From NCBI GenBank assembly GCA_035280025.1, contig DATEGT010000162.1, forward strand, positions 1-17,255: a stretch of 17,255 bases of DNA, given 5' to 3'. The translations under genes and the position numbers were made by a program. Of this stretch, positions 1 through 8,140 are shown one piece after another. Position 1 is the stretch's first letter; every line of letters begins with the position of its first letter. The notes beneath the pieces were generated by a model, which saw only the letters and a list, made by a program, of their open reading frames with translations, did not search any database and was not told where the DNA came from. This stretch comes from VBDM01 sp035280025 (GTDB lineage: Bacteria > Pseudomonadota > Gammaproteobacteria > Burkholderiales > SG8-39).

Positions 1-1234
1 GCGCCGGCGCAAGCAGGAGCCGGTCACGTATCCGAGCGACGCGGTGAGAAAAGTACTGGAAAGAACCCTCGGCGTACCGATCTTCCAGGAGCAGGTGATG
101 GAGCTCGCCATGGTCGCGGCCGGGTTCACGCCGGGCGAGGCCGACCAGTTGCGCCGCTCGATGGCGGCGTGGAGAAGGTCGGGCAGCCTCGACCGGTTCG
201 AAGAGAAGCTGAAGCACGGCATGCGCGAGAACGGCTACAGCGCCGAGTTCGCCGAGTCGATCTACCGCCAGATCCTCGGCTTCGGCGAGTACGGCTTTCC
301 CGAGTCGCATTCGGTGAGCTTCGCCCTGCTCGCCTACGTCTCCGCCTGGCTCAAGCGCCACGAGCCAGCCGCATTCCTCGCGGCGCTGCTGAACAGCCAG
401 CCGATGGGCTTCTACGCGCCTTCGCAGCTGGTGCAGGACGCGCGACGCCACGGCGTCGAGGTGCGGCCGGTCAGCGTGACCGCGAGCGAATGGGAATGCA
501 CGCTCGAGTCTGTCCCCTCCTCCCCGCAGCCCGCGGTCCGCCTGGGATTGCTCATGGCACGGGGTCTGGCCGAGACCGCGGCGAAACGCATCGTCGAAGC
601 GCGCGCGCAGCGGATATTCGAGTCCGCGGACGACCTGGCGCATCGCGCCGCGATCGACCGGCGCGATCTGAAATGCCTGGCCGCGGCGGACGCGCTCAGG
701 CCTCTCGCGGGACACAGGCGCGAGGCGCACTGGTCGGTCGCGGGCATCGCCACGGGAAGCCATGTCCTGAGCGGCGCGCCGGTGGCCGAACGCCGGCCGG
801 AGCTGGCCCCCCACGCCGAGGGAGAGAGCCTGGTTGCCGACTACGCAAGCACCGGCCTTACGCTCGGACGCCATCCGCTCGCGTTGCTGCGGCGGCGTCT
901 TTCGCGCATGCGCTTCGCCACCGCCGACGAACTCAAGCGGCTGCCGAGCGGCGCCTGGGCGCGCGCCGCGGGCATCGTCACCGGTCGCCAGCGCCCCGGG
1001 ACCGCCTCGGGCACGGTGTTCGTCACGCTCGAGGACGAGACCGGCTGCGTCAACGTCATCGTCTGGCCGCATCTCATCGAGCGGCAGCGGCGCGAGCTGC
1101 TGAGCTCGAAGCTGATGGGGGTCGAGGGAACGCTCGAGCGCGAGGGCGAGGTAATGCACCTCATCGCACAGCGGCTGGTCGACCACAGCGACCTGGTCAG
1201 GTCGCTGCAGGTCGAGTCACGGGATTTTCACTGA
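1..1234 (+). CDS. dnaE2: Error-prone DNA polymerase DnaE2 (ImuC), C-terminal part, 5' end outside window
   Basis: This is the C-terminal ~410 residues of the error-prone polymerase III alpha-type subunit DnaE2/ImuC, which acts in damage-induced mutagenesis, normally with ImuA and ImuB. The frame is open from base 2 (RRRKQEPVTYPSDAV...), so the GTG at 44 is internal and not a start. Recognisable family stretches are the ERTLGVPIFQEQVM block, FTPGEADQLRRSMAAW, GFGEYGFPESHSVSFALL and LNSQPMGFYAPSQLVQDARR, followed by a helix-hairpin-helix-like section and a C-terminal OB fold (SGTVFVTLEDETG...NVIVWP). Full proteins of this family are a little over 1,000 residues, so roughly 60% lies upstream, where imuA and imuB may also be. 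The stop TGA is at 1232-1234. The polymerase active-site aspartates are not in the window, so activity cannot be judged. Confidence 0.93.
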   Translation, partial: RRRKQEPVTYPSDAVRKVLERTLGVPIFQEQVMELAMVAAGFTPGEADQLRRSMAAWRRSGSLDRFEEKLKHGMRENGYSAEFAESIYRQILGFGEYGFPESHSVSFALLAYVSAWLKRHEPAAFLAALLNSQPMGFYAPSQLVQDARRHGVEVRPVSVTASEWECTLESVPSSPQPAVRLGLLMARGLAETAAKRIVEARAQRIFESADDLAHRAAIDRRDLKCLAAADALRPLAGHRREAHWSVAGIATGSHVLSGAPVAERRPELAPHAEGESLVADYASTGLTLGRHPLALLRRRLSRMRFATADELKRLPSGAWARAAGIVTGRQRPGTASGTVFVTLEDETGCVNVIVWPHLIERQRRELLSSKLMGVEGTLEREGEVMHLIAQRLVDHSDLVRSLQVESRDFH

Positions 1235-2436
1235 CCCTGGCGGTACATGTAATCGCGCGTGAGCGGGAGCGGATTCGACGCCGCGCCCTCCTTGCGCGCG
1301 AGCACTTGGTAGATGTTCATCCACTCGTTCGCGAACCCGTGCGCGCAGCCGGCGAGATATATCTGCCAGATGCGGTAGCGCTTGTCTCCGGCCGCCGAGA
1401 TGGCCCGCTCGCGGTTCTCCTCGAGCCGCCTCGCCCATTCGAGGCAGGTGCGCGCGTAATGGCGCCGCAGCGACTCGACGTCGGCGGCCTCGAGCCCCGC
1501 GCGCGCCATCTCGCGCAGCACGAGAGACAGGTGCGGGAGCTCGCCGTGAGGGAACACGTATCGGTTGATGAACTCTCCGGCGCCGAGGCCGACCCAGCTG
1601 CTGTCGGGATCGGTGGCGGTAATGCCGTGGTTGAGGACCAGTCCCCCGTCGGCGAGAAGCGAGCGGACCGTGGCGAAATACCCCTTGAGATGCTTCAGGC
1701 CGACATGCTCGAACATGCCCACGCTCGCGATCTTGTCGTACACCCCCTCGCCCGGGATGTCCCGGTAGTCCTGGAGGCGCACCTCGCAGCGGCCCTCCAG
1801 GCCCTCCTCGCGGATGCGCTTCGAGGCGAACTCGAACTGATTGCGGCTGAGCGTCACCCCGGTTGCACGCGCGCCGTACTTCTTGGCCGCGCGCAGGATC
1901 AGCGCGCCCCAGCCGCAGCCGATGTCGAGAAAGCGCTCGCCGGGCCTGACCATGAGCTTGCCGAGGATATGGTCGAGCTTCTGCTCTTGCGCCAGCTCCA
2001 GCGAGTCGGATTCGCCGCGGAAATAGGCGCACGAGTAGACGAGGTTGCGGTCCAGCCACAGGGCGTAAAAATCGTTCGAGACGTCGTAATGATATTGAAT
2101 CGCGTCGCGGTCGCCCCGCTTGGTATGGCGGAAGGCGCGGTACAGGCCGCGGCGCCCACGGGAAGCCGCGCCCCGCGCAAGGGCCTCGGCCGCCCTGAAC
2201 ACGTCCAGAATCGGTCCTTCCACGCGCAGATAGCCCTCGACGTAGGCGTAGCCGAGCCTCATCAGGTCGGGCGAGATCAGGAAGCGCAGGGCCGAGGGAC
2301 TCGTCACCCCGATCTTGACCGTGGGCTCGCCCGCGAGGTCGAACGTGCGGCCGTTCCACAATTCCAGACGCAAGGGAATGGACGCGGACTTCCTCAGCTT
2401 CGAGACCAGGCGCTCGATACGGCGTTCTATGAACAT
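1228..2436 (-). CDS. cfa: Cyclopropane-fatty-acyl-phospholipid synthase
   Basis: This S-adenosylmethionine-dependent enzyme adds a methylene bridge to cis double bonds of membrane phospholipid acyl chains, usually on entry into stationary phase or under acid or solvent stress. It has 402 residues (E. coli Cfa has 382). Visible: family block HYDVSNDFYALWLD near 116-129, YSCAYF with the conserved Cys at 136, the SAM-binding FLDIGCGWGAL at 169-179, MFEHVG with Glu243, LNHGI with His270, and HYARTCLEW with Tyr327. These match the residues of E. coli Cfa that bind bicarbonate and serve catalysis. The ATG at 2434-2436 has only a weak GGA ribosome site 5 nt upstream, inside an inverted repeat. The 3' end overlaps the dnaE2 3' end by 7 bp. 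It is transcribed alone, divergently from the Bug receptor. Function is assigned with high confidence; regulation is unknown. Confidence 0.94.
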   Translation of the reverse strand: MFIERRIERLVSKLRKSASIPLRLELWNGRTFDLAGEPTVKIGVTSPSALRFLISPDLMRLGYAYVEGYLRVEGPILDVFRAAEALARGAASRGRRGLYRAFRHTKRGDRDAIQYHYDVSNDFYALWLDRNLVYSCAYFRGESDSLELAQEQKLDHILGKLMVRPGERFLDIGCGWGALILRAAKKYGARATGVTLSRNQFEFASKRIREEGLEGRCEVRLQDYRDIPGEGVYDKIASVGMFEHVGLKHLKGYFATVRSLLADGGLVLNHGITATDPDSSWVGLGAGEFINRYVFPHGELPHLSLVLREMARAGLEAADVESLRRHYARTCLEWARRLEENRERAISAAGDKRYRIWQIYLAGCAHGFANEWMNIYQVLARKEGAASNPLPLTRDYMYRQGQ

Positions 2437-2450
2437 TTCATTCCATGAAA
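2436..2450. repeat. Perfect inverted repeat at the cfa start codon
   Basis: TTTCAT (2436-2441), a TCC spacer and ATGAAA (2445-2450) form a perfect 6-bp inverted repeat with a 3-bp centre. It abuts the cfa start codon and covers its weak ribosome site. It could be an operator half-site pair for a dimeric regulator or a small mRNA hairpin hiding the start. Either role is inference from position and symmetry; a short AT-rich palindrome can also arise by chance. Confidence 0.4.
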
Positions 2451-2521
2451 CATGTGATTTTTCGCGGAACGGCGAATATCATAGCATCGGTCGTACCGTG
2501 CAATTTTCCCCGGAGGCTGTC
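2437..2521. promoter_or_regulatory. Divergent intergenic region between cfa and the Bug receptor gene
   Basis: These 85 bp must hold the 5' signals of two divergent genes, and they are clearly more AT-rich than the flanks. On the plus strand a possible -10 TATCAT (2477-2482) precedes the Bug gene, with no good -35. On the minus strand TTGCAC and GATATT lie 17 bp apart as a poor candidate for cfa. The ribosome site GGAGG for the Bug gene is at 2512-2516, 5 nt before its ATG. The exact promoters are guesses; the divergent arrangement is seen directly. Confidence 0.45.
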
Positions 2522-3490
2522 ATGCGATCCGTTCCGTTCGCCCGCCTGGCCGCGGTGGCCTTTGCGGCTCTGGTATCCCTGCCCGCGTGGGCGCAATACC
2601 CGGCGCGGCCGATCAAGCTGATCGTCCCCATCCCCCCGGGGGGCGCGCCGGACATCTCCGCGAGAGTCGTCGGGCAGAGGCTCTCCGAGCTCCTCGGCCA
2701 GCCGGTGGTGGTGGAGAACCGTCCCGGCTCCAACGGGAACATCGCGATGGATCTGGTCGCCAAGGCGCCGCCCGACGGCTATACCCTCGCGCTGCTCGCG
2801 GACAGCATGATCGCCATCAATCCGCACCTGTACAAGAAAATGCAGCTCGACCCGCTGAAGGATCTCGCACCGGTCGCGAGCGTCGTGTCGAACTCGTGGG
2901 TGCTGTCGGTCAACCCCTCGGTGCCGGTCAAGGACTTCAAGGAATTCATCGAGTACGCGCGGCGCGCCAATCCGCCGCTGGCGTACGCCTCCGGCGGCAA
3001 CGGGAGCATCCACCAGATGGCGATGGAGATGCTCAAGCAGCGCGCCGGGATCAGCCTGACGCACGTGCCCTACAAGGGCGGAGCGCCGGCAACGACCGCC
3101 ACGGTCTCGGGCGAGGTTTCGGCGATGTTCTCGGGCACCTCGAGCGCGGGCCAGATCCGGGCGGGTCACCTGCACGCGCTCGCGGTGACCGGCGCGGAGC
3201 GCTCGAAACTGTTTCCGGATCTGCCGACCATAGGCGAGTTCTACCCCGGTTACGAGGTCAAGATCTGGCTGGGGCTGTTCGCGACGGCGGGCACGCCCGA
3301 GCCGGTGCTCGCGCGCCTCCATGCCGAGGTCAACAAGGCGCTCGCCGAGCCGGAGGTGAAGCGCAGGCTCAACGCGGCGGGCGGGCTCGAGCCCTACATC
3401 ACCACGCCGGCCGAGTTCGGGGCTCTGATCAGGAGCGACTACGACAAGTACGGGAAGATTGTCAAGGACGTGGGAATCAAGGTGGATTAG
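2522..3490 (+). CDS. Bug/TctC-family periplasmic solute-binding protein (tripartite tricarboxylate transporter type)
   Basis: A 322-residue secreted receptor of the Bug (TctC) family, which binds small carboxylates and related metabolites in the periplasm for tripartite tricarboxylate transporters. The signal peptide is clear: MRSVPFARLAAVAFAALVSL, then PAWA with cleavage before Gln25. The mature N-terminus YPARPIKLIVPIPPGGAPD is a family hallmark, as are VVENRPGSNGNIA, HVPYKGGAPA and the C-terminal section AEVNKALAEPEVKRRL. The start ATG at 2522 is chosen because it gives the signal peptide and has GGAGG 5 nt upstream; the frame is open further upstream but that part overlaps cfa and has no such signals. 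No TctA or TctB membrane genes are nearby, so this is one of the orphan Bug receptors common in Burkholderiales. The ligand cannot be told from sequence. Confidence 0.95.
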   Translation: MRSVPFARLAAVAFAALVSLPAWAQYPARPIKLIVPIPPGGAPDISARVVGQRLSELLGQPVVVENRPGSNGNIAMDLVAKAPPDGYTLALLADSMIAINPHLYKKMQLDPLKDLAPVASVVSNSWVLSVNPSVPVKDFKEFIEYARRANPPLAYASGGNGSIHQMAMEMLKQRAGISLTHVPYKGGAPATTATVSGEVSAMFSGTSSAGQIRAGHLHALAVTGAERSKLFPDLPTIGEFYPGYEVKIWLGLFATAGTPEPVLARLHAEVNKALAEPEVKRRLNAAGGLEPYITTPAEFGALIRSDYDKYGKIVKDVGIKVD

Positions 3491-3527
3491 CCCGGCCGGC
3501 CCGACAGGGTGCCAAGTTCCCGGGGAC

Positions 3528-3538
3528 TGATATAGAAT
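3528..3538 (+). promoter_or_regulatory. Candidate extended -10 element for the ABC transporter operon
   Basis: TGATATAGAAT, 33 nt upstream of the GTG start at 3571, resembles an extended -10 (TGn then TATAGA, or alternatively TAGAAT). No convincing -35 is seen at the right spacing. The position fits a promoter between the Bug gene and the substrate-binding protein gene, but this is a weak call from a short motif. Confidence 0.3.
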
Positions 3539-3570
3539 CGGTCTAATTTTCTTGCGAGGAGGAAAAGAGA

Positions 3571-4755
3571 GTGAAGCACGTAATCAGAACCGGATTCCTG
3601 GTGCTTGCCGCGCTCGCGTGCGCCGCGCAGGCGTCGGCCCAAACCATAAAAGTAGGCGTGGTCCTCAGCATGTCCGGGCCGAATGCGACGCTCGGCGAGA
3701 CCATGGACCGGGCGATCAAGCTCTACGTGAAGATGCATTCGCTGCCGGCGGGCGTGAAAGTCGAGATCATCATGCGGGACGACGGCGGCCCCAACCCCGA
3801 CAAGGCGAAGCAGCTGTCGCAGGAGCTGATCGTGCGCGACAAGGTCCAGTTCCTGACAGGCATGATCTTCACGCCCAACGCGATGGCGTCGGCCCCGCTG
3901 TGCACCGAAGCGAAGGTCCCCATGGTGATCATGAACGCCGGCACCTCCGCGATCACCACCATGTCGCCCTACATCGTGCGGCTGTCGTTCACGCTATGGC
4001 AATCGAGCCTTCCGATGGGCACCTGGGCGGGCAAGAAATTCAAGACCGCCTACGTCGCCACGAGCGACTACGGGCCGGGGCACGACGCGGAAGCTGCGTT
4101 CACCAAGGGGTTCACAGACGACGGCGGCAAGATTGTCGGCAGCGTGCGCATTCCGCTCGCCAATCCCGACTTCGTGCCTTTCATGCAGCGCGTGAAAGAC
4201 GCAAAGCCGGACGTGGTGTTCGCGTTCGTCCCCGCCGGCAAGCAGGCCACCGCGATCATGAAGGCTTACGGCGAGCTGGGCCTCGATAAGGCCGGAATCA
4301 AGTTCATCGGACCCGGTGACATCACGCCCGACGATGAGCTGGCCAACATGGGCGACGAGGCTCTGGGTGTGTTGACCATGTTCCACTACTCCGCAGCGGC
4401 CAACCGGCCGGCCAACAAGGCATTTGTCGCCGCATGGCACAAGGAGTACGGCGCGAATTCCACTCCCAACTTCATCTCGGTGGGCGCCTGGGATGCGATG
4501 GACGCGATCTATCATGCGATCCGCGAGCAGAAAGGAAAGGTCGATCCGGACAAGACCATGGACCTGCTCAAGCACTACAAGAGCACGAGCAGCCCGCGCG
4601 GACCGATCTCGATCGATCCCGAGACCCGCGACATCGTCCAGAACGAGTACCTGCGCGAAGTGCGCAAGGTCGGCGGAAAGCTCGAAAACGTCGAGCTCGA
4701 AACGGTGCAGACCGCCGTCAAGGATCCCTGGAAGATCATCAACAACAAGAAGTAA
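3571..4755 (+). CDS. ABC transporter periplasmic substrate-binding protein, branched-chain amino acid (LivK) type
   Basis: A 394-residue type I periplasmic binding protein of the HAAT family. It should capture the ligand for the LivHMGF-type membrane complex encoded just downstream. The signal peptide (MKHVIRTGFLVLAALACAAQASA, cleavage near residue 23) is followed by TIKVGVVLSMSGPNATLGETM, the usual start of the first lobe, and later VVFAFVPAGKQATAIMKAYGELG and YHAIREQKGKVDPDK. The GTG start has a strong AGGAGG (3557-3562) 8 nt upstream. Members of this family bind not only Leu/Ile/Val but also amides, urea and aromatic acids; the neighbouring ring-cleavage genes make an aromatic or other organic acid ligand plausible, but that is inference. 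A strong terminator follows the stop. Confidence 0.93.
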   Translation: MKHVIRTGFLVLAALACAAQASAQTIKVGVVLSMSGPNATLGETMDRAIKLYVKMHSLPAGVKVEIIMRDDGGPNPDKAKQLSQELIVRDKVQFLTGMIFTPNAMASAPLCTEAKVPMVIMNAGTSAITTMSPYIVRLSFTLWQSSLPMGTWAGKKFKTAYVATSDYGPGHDAEAAFTKGFTDDGGKIVGSVRIPLANPDFVPFMQRVKDAKPDVVFAFVPAGKQATAIMKAYGELGLDKAGIKFIGPGDITPDDELANMGDEALGVLTMFHYSAAANRPANKAFVAAWHKEYGANSTPNFISVGAWDAMDAIYHAIREQKGKVDPDKTMDLLKHYKSTSSPRGPISIDPETRDIVQNEYLREVRKVGGKLENVELETVQTAVKDPWKIINNKK

Positions 4756-4771
4756 GCCAGGGCGCCGCCTT

Positions 4772-4811
4772 CCCCCGCGCCACGCCGGACGTGCCGCGGG
4801 GGTTTGTTTAT
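4772..4811 (+). terminator. Intrinsic terminator between the binding-protein gene and the permease genes
   Basis: CCCCCGCG (4772-4779) pairs perfectly with CGCGGGGG (4795-4802). Inside, CACG (4781-4784) pairs with CGTG (4790-4793) around the loop CCGGA, leaving only one C-C mismatch between the two helices. The run TTTGTTTAT (4803-4811) follows directly. This is a textbook Rho-independent terminator 16 nt after the binding-protein stop and 26 nt before the livH start, so it probably lets only part of the transcripts continue into the membrane components. Confidence 0.85.
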
Positions 4812-4837
4812 CTGCGCCTGATCCCGGAGGCTCCTGA

Positions 4838-5713
4838 GTGCACGCAGTTCTCGCATCGCTGGTGAGCGTCGCGTTTCACGGCGCCGCGCTCGGCATGATC
4901 CTCTACGTGATCTCGGTCGGCCTGTCGGTCACGATGGGCCTGATGGGTTTCGCCAATCTCGCCCACGGCGTGTTCGCCATGGCCGGCGGCTACATCCTCA
5001 CCACGGCGATCTCGCGCTTCGGCGTGCCCTTCCCTCTCGCGCTGGCGCTCGCCTTCGTCCTGGTCGGCGCCGCGAGCGTGGTTCTCGAGCGCCTGCTCTA
5101 CTCCAGGCTCTACGCCGCGAGCGATCTCGAGCAGGTGCTGTTCACGATCGGCCTGATCTTCATCGCGGTCGCGGTGGCGCGATTCATCTACGGCACGCTG
5201 CAGCAGCCGGTGGTCCTGCCCGCGTACCTGACCGGCCAGTTCTCCCTCCTCGGCCGCGACTTCCCGACCTACCGCGTGTTCATCCTCGCGTTCAGCGCGG
5301 TGATGGTGGGCCTGTTGTGGTTCGGGGTCGAGCGCACGCGCTGGGGCGCGATGGTGCGCGCGGCCGTCGACAACCGGGCGATGGCGCAGTCGGTCGGCAT
5401 CGACACCAAGCGGCTCTTCACCCTCACCTTCGCGCTGGGCAGCGGCCTCGCCGGGCTGGGCGGCGGCCTGGGAGCGGAGATCATAGCGATCCAGCCCACG
5501 TATCCCTTCGAGAACCTCGTCTACTTCCTGGTGGTGGTCGCGGTGGGCGGCCTGGGAAGCCTGCGCGGACCTTTTTTCGCCGCGCTCCTCATCGGCATCG
5601 CGGACACGGCCTGCAAGTACTGGCTGCCCCAGTTCGGGGCGTTTCCCATCTACGTCGCCACCATCGCCATCCTGCTGTGGCGGCCGGCGGGGCTGTTCGG
5701 GCGGCACGCATGA
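4838..5713 (+). CDS. livH: ABC transporter permease, LivH type
   Basis: A 291-residue inner-membrane permease of the LivH family, one of the two membrane subunits of the HAAT-type ABC importer. The protein is mostly hydrophobic helices. The family hallmark GLMGFANLAHGVFAMAGGY lies at 34-52, and the C-terminal section has VVVAVGGLGSLRGPFFAALLIGIADT followed by WRPAGLFG. The GTG start is supported by GGAGG (4826-4830) 7 nt upstream. The stop overlaps the livM start as ATGA, so translation of the two permeases is probably coupled. The symbol names the family; the real substrate need not be leucine. Confidence 0.93.
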   Translation: MHAVLASLVSVAFHGAALGMILYVISVGLSVTMGLMGFANLAHGVFAMAGGYILTTAISRFGVPFPLALALAFVLVGAASVVLERLLYSRLYAASDLEQVLFTIGLIFIAVAVARFIYGTLQQPVVLPAYLTGQFSLLGRDFPTYRVFILAFSAVMVGLLWFGVERTRWGAMVRAAVDNRAMAQSVGIDTKRLFTLTFALGSGLAGLGGGLGAEIIAIQPTYPFENLVYFLVVVAVGGLGSLRGPFFAALLIGIADTACKYWLPQFGAFPIYVATIAILLWRPAGLFGRHA

Positions 5714-6687
5714 GCGCGCACGCCGGAGGCTACAGCGCCGATCCCCGCATCCGCCGCATCGAATGGCTGCCGTGGATCGTCGCGGTCGCCGCCTTCTTCC
5801 TTCTGCCCGAATATCTCTCCCTCGGCGCGCGCATACTGATCTACGTCCTCTATGCGCTGTCGCTCGACCTGATCGTCGGCTACGCCGGGATCATCACGCT
5901 TGGCCACAGCGCGTATTTCGGCCTGGGCGCCTACGTCGCGGGAATTCTCGCGGCCAAGGCCGGCATCGCCGATCCGATGGCCCAGCTCGCCGCGGCAGCG
6001 GCGGCGGGCGCCGTGCTCGGAATCTCCACCGGCGCGATCATCCTGAGGACGCGCGGCCTCACGCTGCTCATGCTCACGCTCGCGATCACTTCGGTACTGC
6101 TGGAGATCGCCAACAAGGCCTCCAACCTCACCGGCGGCGCGGACGGGCTTTCGGGAGTCGTGGTCGCGCCCATCCTCGGCGCCTTCAAGTTCGACATCTT
6201 CGGCAAGACCGCGTATCTCTACTGCCTGCTGGTGCTGCTCCTGGGCTGGTGGCTGGTGAGGAAGCTGATCTATTCCCCGTTCGGCACCTCGCTCACGGGC
6301 GTGCGCGAGAACAGCCTGCGCATGCACGCGATCGGCGCCCCCGTCTACTGGCGGCAGGTTCTCGTGTACACGCTCTCGGCGACCATCGCGGGCGTCGCCG
6401 GAGGCCTGCTCACCCAGACCAACCAGTTCGTGGGGCTCAACGTGCTCTCCTTCGAGTCCGCCGGGGAGCTGCTGGTGATGCTGATCCTCGGAGGGGTCGG
6501 GCGCCTTTACGGCGCTTTCGTCGGTCCGGTGGTGTACCTCATCGCGCAGGACATGCTCGCCAAGCAATTCCCCGAGTACTGGTACCTGGGGATCGGCACG
6601 ATGCTGGTGCTGGTGGTCATGTTCGCCCGCGGCGGCATCCTCGGCATCCTCGACGGCCTGATCGCGAAGCTGCGGAGAAAATCGTGA
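5710..6687 (+). CDS. livM: ABC transporter permease, LivM type
   Basis: A 325-residue LivM-family permease, the second membrane subunit of the importer. The start ATG at 5710 overlaps the livH stop by 4 nt. The order of features is typical: a short cytoplasmic N-terminus, a first hydrophobic helix (about 21-33), the hallmark YALSLDLIVGYAGIITLGHSAYFGLGAY region (48-75), later VRENSLRMHAIG (198-209, a cytoplasmic loop that contacts the ATPase) and ESAGELLVMLILGGVGRLYG (249-268). The C-terminus ends in a basic tail (KLRRKS). The upstream part of this open frame overlaps livH and is not coding. Confidence 0.93.
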   Translation: MSAHAGGYSADPRIRRIEWLPWIVAVAAFFLLPEYLSLGARILIYVLYALSLDLIVGYAGIITLGHSAYFGLGAYVAGILAAKAGIADPMAQLAAAAAAGAVLGISTGAIILRTRGLTLLMLTLAITSVLLEIANKASNLTGGADGLSGVVVAPILGAFKFDIFGKTAYLYCLLVLLLGWWLVRKLIYSPFGTSLTGVRENSLRMHAIGAPVYWRQVLVYTLSATIAGVAGGLLTQTNQFVGLNVLSFESAGELLVMLILGGVGRLYGAFVGPVVYLIAQDMLAKQFPEYWYLGIGTMLVLVVMFARGGILGILDGLIAKLRRKS

Positions 6688-7436
6688 GCGCCGCGCTCGA
6701 GACACGCGGCCTCTGCAAGTCCTTCGGCGCGCTGACCGTCGCGGAGAAGATAGATTTCCGCCTCGAGCCGGGCGCGAGGCACGCGCTGATCGGGCCCAAC
6801 GGCGCGGGAAAGACCACCTTCGTGAACATGCTCACCGGCGTGCTCGCGCCCTCGTCCGGGACCATCGCGCTCGGGGGCGAGGACATCACCGCGCTCAGCC
6901 AGGCGCGGCGCGTGAAGCTCGGCCTCGGCCGGACTTTCCAGATCAACGCGCTGTTCCGGCGCCTCCCGGTGCTCGACAACGTCGCTCTCGCGGTCGCCGA
7001 GCGACGGGGCGTGGCGCCGAGGATGCTGCGCGCGGCGAGCAGGCACCCGGACGTTCGCGGCGAGGGCCTCGAGCTTCTCGCCACCCTGGGGCTCGCCGAC
7101 GACGCGGGCCAGCGCATCCTCGACCTCCCCTACGGCAAGCAGCGCCTGGTCGAGATCGCGATCGCGCTCGGCCTCAGGCCCCGCGTGCTGCTGCTCGACG
7201 AGCCCGCGGCGGGCGTGCCTTCGCTCGAGTCGCACCGCATCCTGCAGGTGCTCGACAACCTGCCTCGCGACATCGCCATCCTAATCATCGAGCACGACAT
7301 GGACCTGGTGTTCCGCTTCGCGCAGCGCATCACGGTCCTGGTGCAGGGCGAGGTGCTGGTCGAAGGCACGCCGGAGGAGATCGGCAGGGACAAGCGCGTG
7401 CACCAGGTCTACCTCGGCGAGCAGCGCCATGGCTGA
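6684..7436 (+). CDS. livG: ABC transporter ATP-binding protein, LivG type
   Basis: A 250-residue ATPase that powers the importer together with the LivF-type subunit. Visible motifs: Walker A GPNGAGKT at 37-44, Q-loop Gln86 (GRTFQINALF), signature LPYGKQR at 148-154, Walker B VLLLDEP at 168-174 and H-loop His204. The signature lacks the usual LSGGQ form, but LxYGxQR is normal for LivG proteins. The D-loop region reads AAGVPSLES instead of the common AGLNPxE, a small deviation. The start GTG at 6684 overlaps the livM stop by 4 nt (GTGA) and gives the expected N-terminus; the much longer open frame upstream is a shadow of livM. Length is typical. Confidence 0.93.
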   Translation: MSAALETRGLCKSFGALTVAEKIDFRLEPGARHALIGPNGAGKTTFVNMLTGVLAPSSGTIALGGEDITALSQARRVKLGLGRTFQINALFRRLPVLDNVALAVAERRGVAPRMLRAASRHPDVRGEGLELLATLGLADDAGQRILDLPYGKQRLVEIAIALGLRPRVLLLDEPAAGVPSLESHRILQVLDNLPRDIAILIIEHDMDLVFRFAQRITVLVQGEVLVEGTPEEIGRDKRVHQVYLGEQRHG

Positions 7437-8127
7437 CGCTCTGCGCCTGAAGGACGTCCATGCGGGCTACGGCGAGACCGTGGTGATCGAGGAGATCGCC
7501 TTCTCGCTGCCCGAGCGCGGAGCGCTTTCGGTGCTCGGCCGCAACGGCGTGGGCAAGACGACGCTCCTCGCGACGATCATGGGCCACACGACGTTTCACG
7601 CCGGCACGATCGAGTACCAGGGCAGGAGGATCGAGAGGCTTCCGGTCTACGGGCGCAACCGGCTGGGCGTGGGATTCGTTCCGCAGACGCGCGACATCTT
7701 CCCCTCGCTCACGGTGGAGGAGAACCTCACGGTCGCGGCCCGGCCCGGCCGCTGGACGCTCGAGCGGGTGCACGATCTCTTTCCCAGGCTCGCCGACCGG
7801 CGCAGGCACTGGGGCAACCAGATCTCCGGCGGCGAGCAGCAGATGCTCGCGATCGGCCGCGCGCTCATGGGCAACCCCGCGCTGCTCCTGATGGACGAGC
7901 CCCTCGAAGGGCTTGCGCCCATCATCGTCGAGACGCTGCTCGCGGCGCTGCAGCGCCTGATCCGCGAGGACGCGCTGGCGATCGTGCTGGTCGAGCAGCA
8001 CGCCAAGCTCGCGCTGGAAGTGACCCAGAGCGCGCTGGTCCTGAACCGCGGCCGCATCGCCTACAGCGGCTCCAGCGCCGACCTCCTCGCCGACCCGCAG
8101 CGCCTGACGAGCCTGGTGGTCGCTTGA
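7429..8127 (+). CDS. livF: ABC transporter ATP-binding protein, LivF type
   Basis: A 232-residue ATPase, the LivF-type partner of the preceding subunit. Motifs: Walker A GRNGVGKT at 37-44, Q-loop Gln86 in VPQTRDIFPSLTV, signature ISGGEQQ at 132-138, Walker B LLLMDEP at 152-158 followed by EGLAP, and H-loop His191 in VEQH. The wording EQQMLAIGRALMGNP and LVEQH is characteristic of LivF. The start ATG overlaps the end of livG by 8 nt. All catalytic elements are intact. It is followed after 13 nt by the isoaspartate methyltransferase gene, suggesting one transcript. Confidence 0.93.
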   Translation: MADALRLKDVHAGYGETVVIEEIAFSLPERGALSVLGRNGVGKTTLLATIMGHTTFHAGTIEYQGRRIERLPVYGRNRLGVGFVPQTRDIFPSLTVEENLTVAARPGRWTLERVHDLFPRLADRRRHWGNQISGGEQQMLAIGRALMGNPALLLMDEPLEGLAPIIVETLLAALQRLIREDALAIVLVEQHAKLALEVTQSALVLNRGRIAYSGSSADLLADPQRLTSLVVA

Positions 8128-8140
8128 GCCGGAAGCCGCC

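Noticed and set aside
169..2448. Long open frame of 759 codons on the plus strand
   Set aside because: It crosses dnaE2 and the antisense of cfa, is full of Arg and Ala runs typical of high-GC shadow frames, and resembles no protein family.
3491..3500. GC-rich palindrome GGCCGGCC after the Bug gene as a terminator
   Set aside because: Short self-complementary site without a loop and without following T residues.
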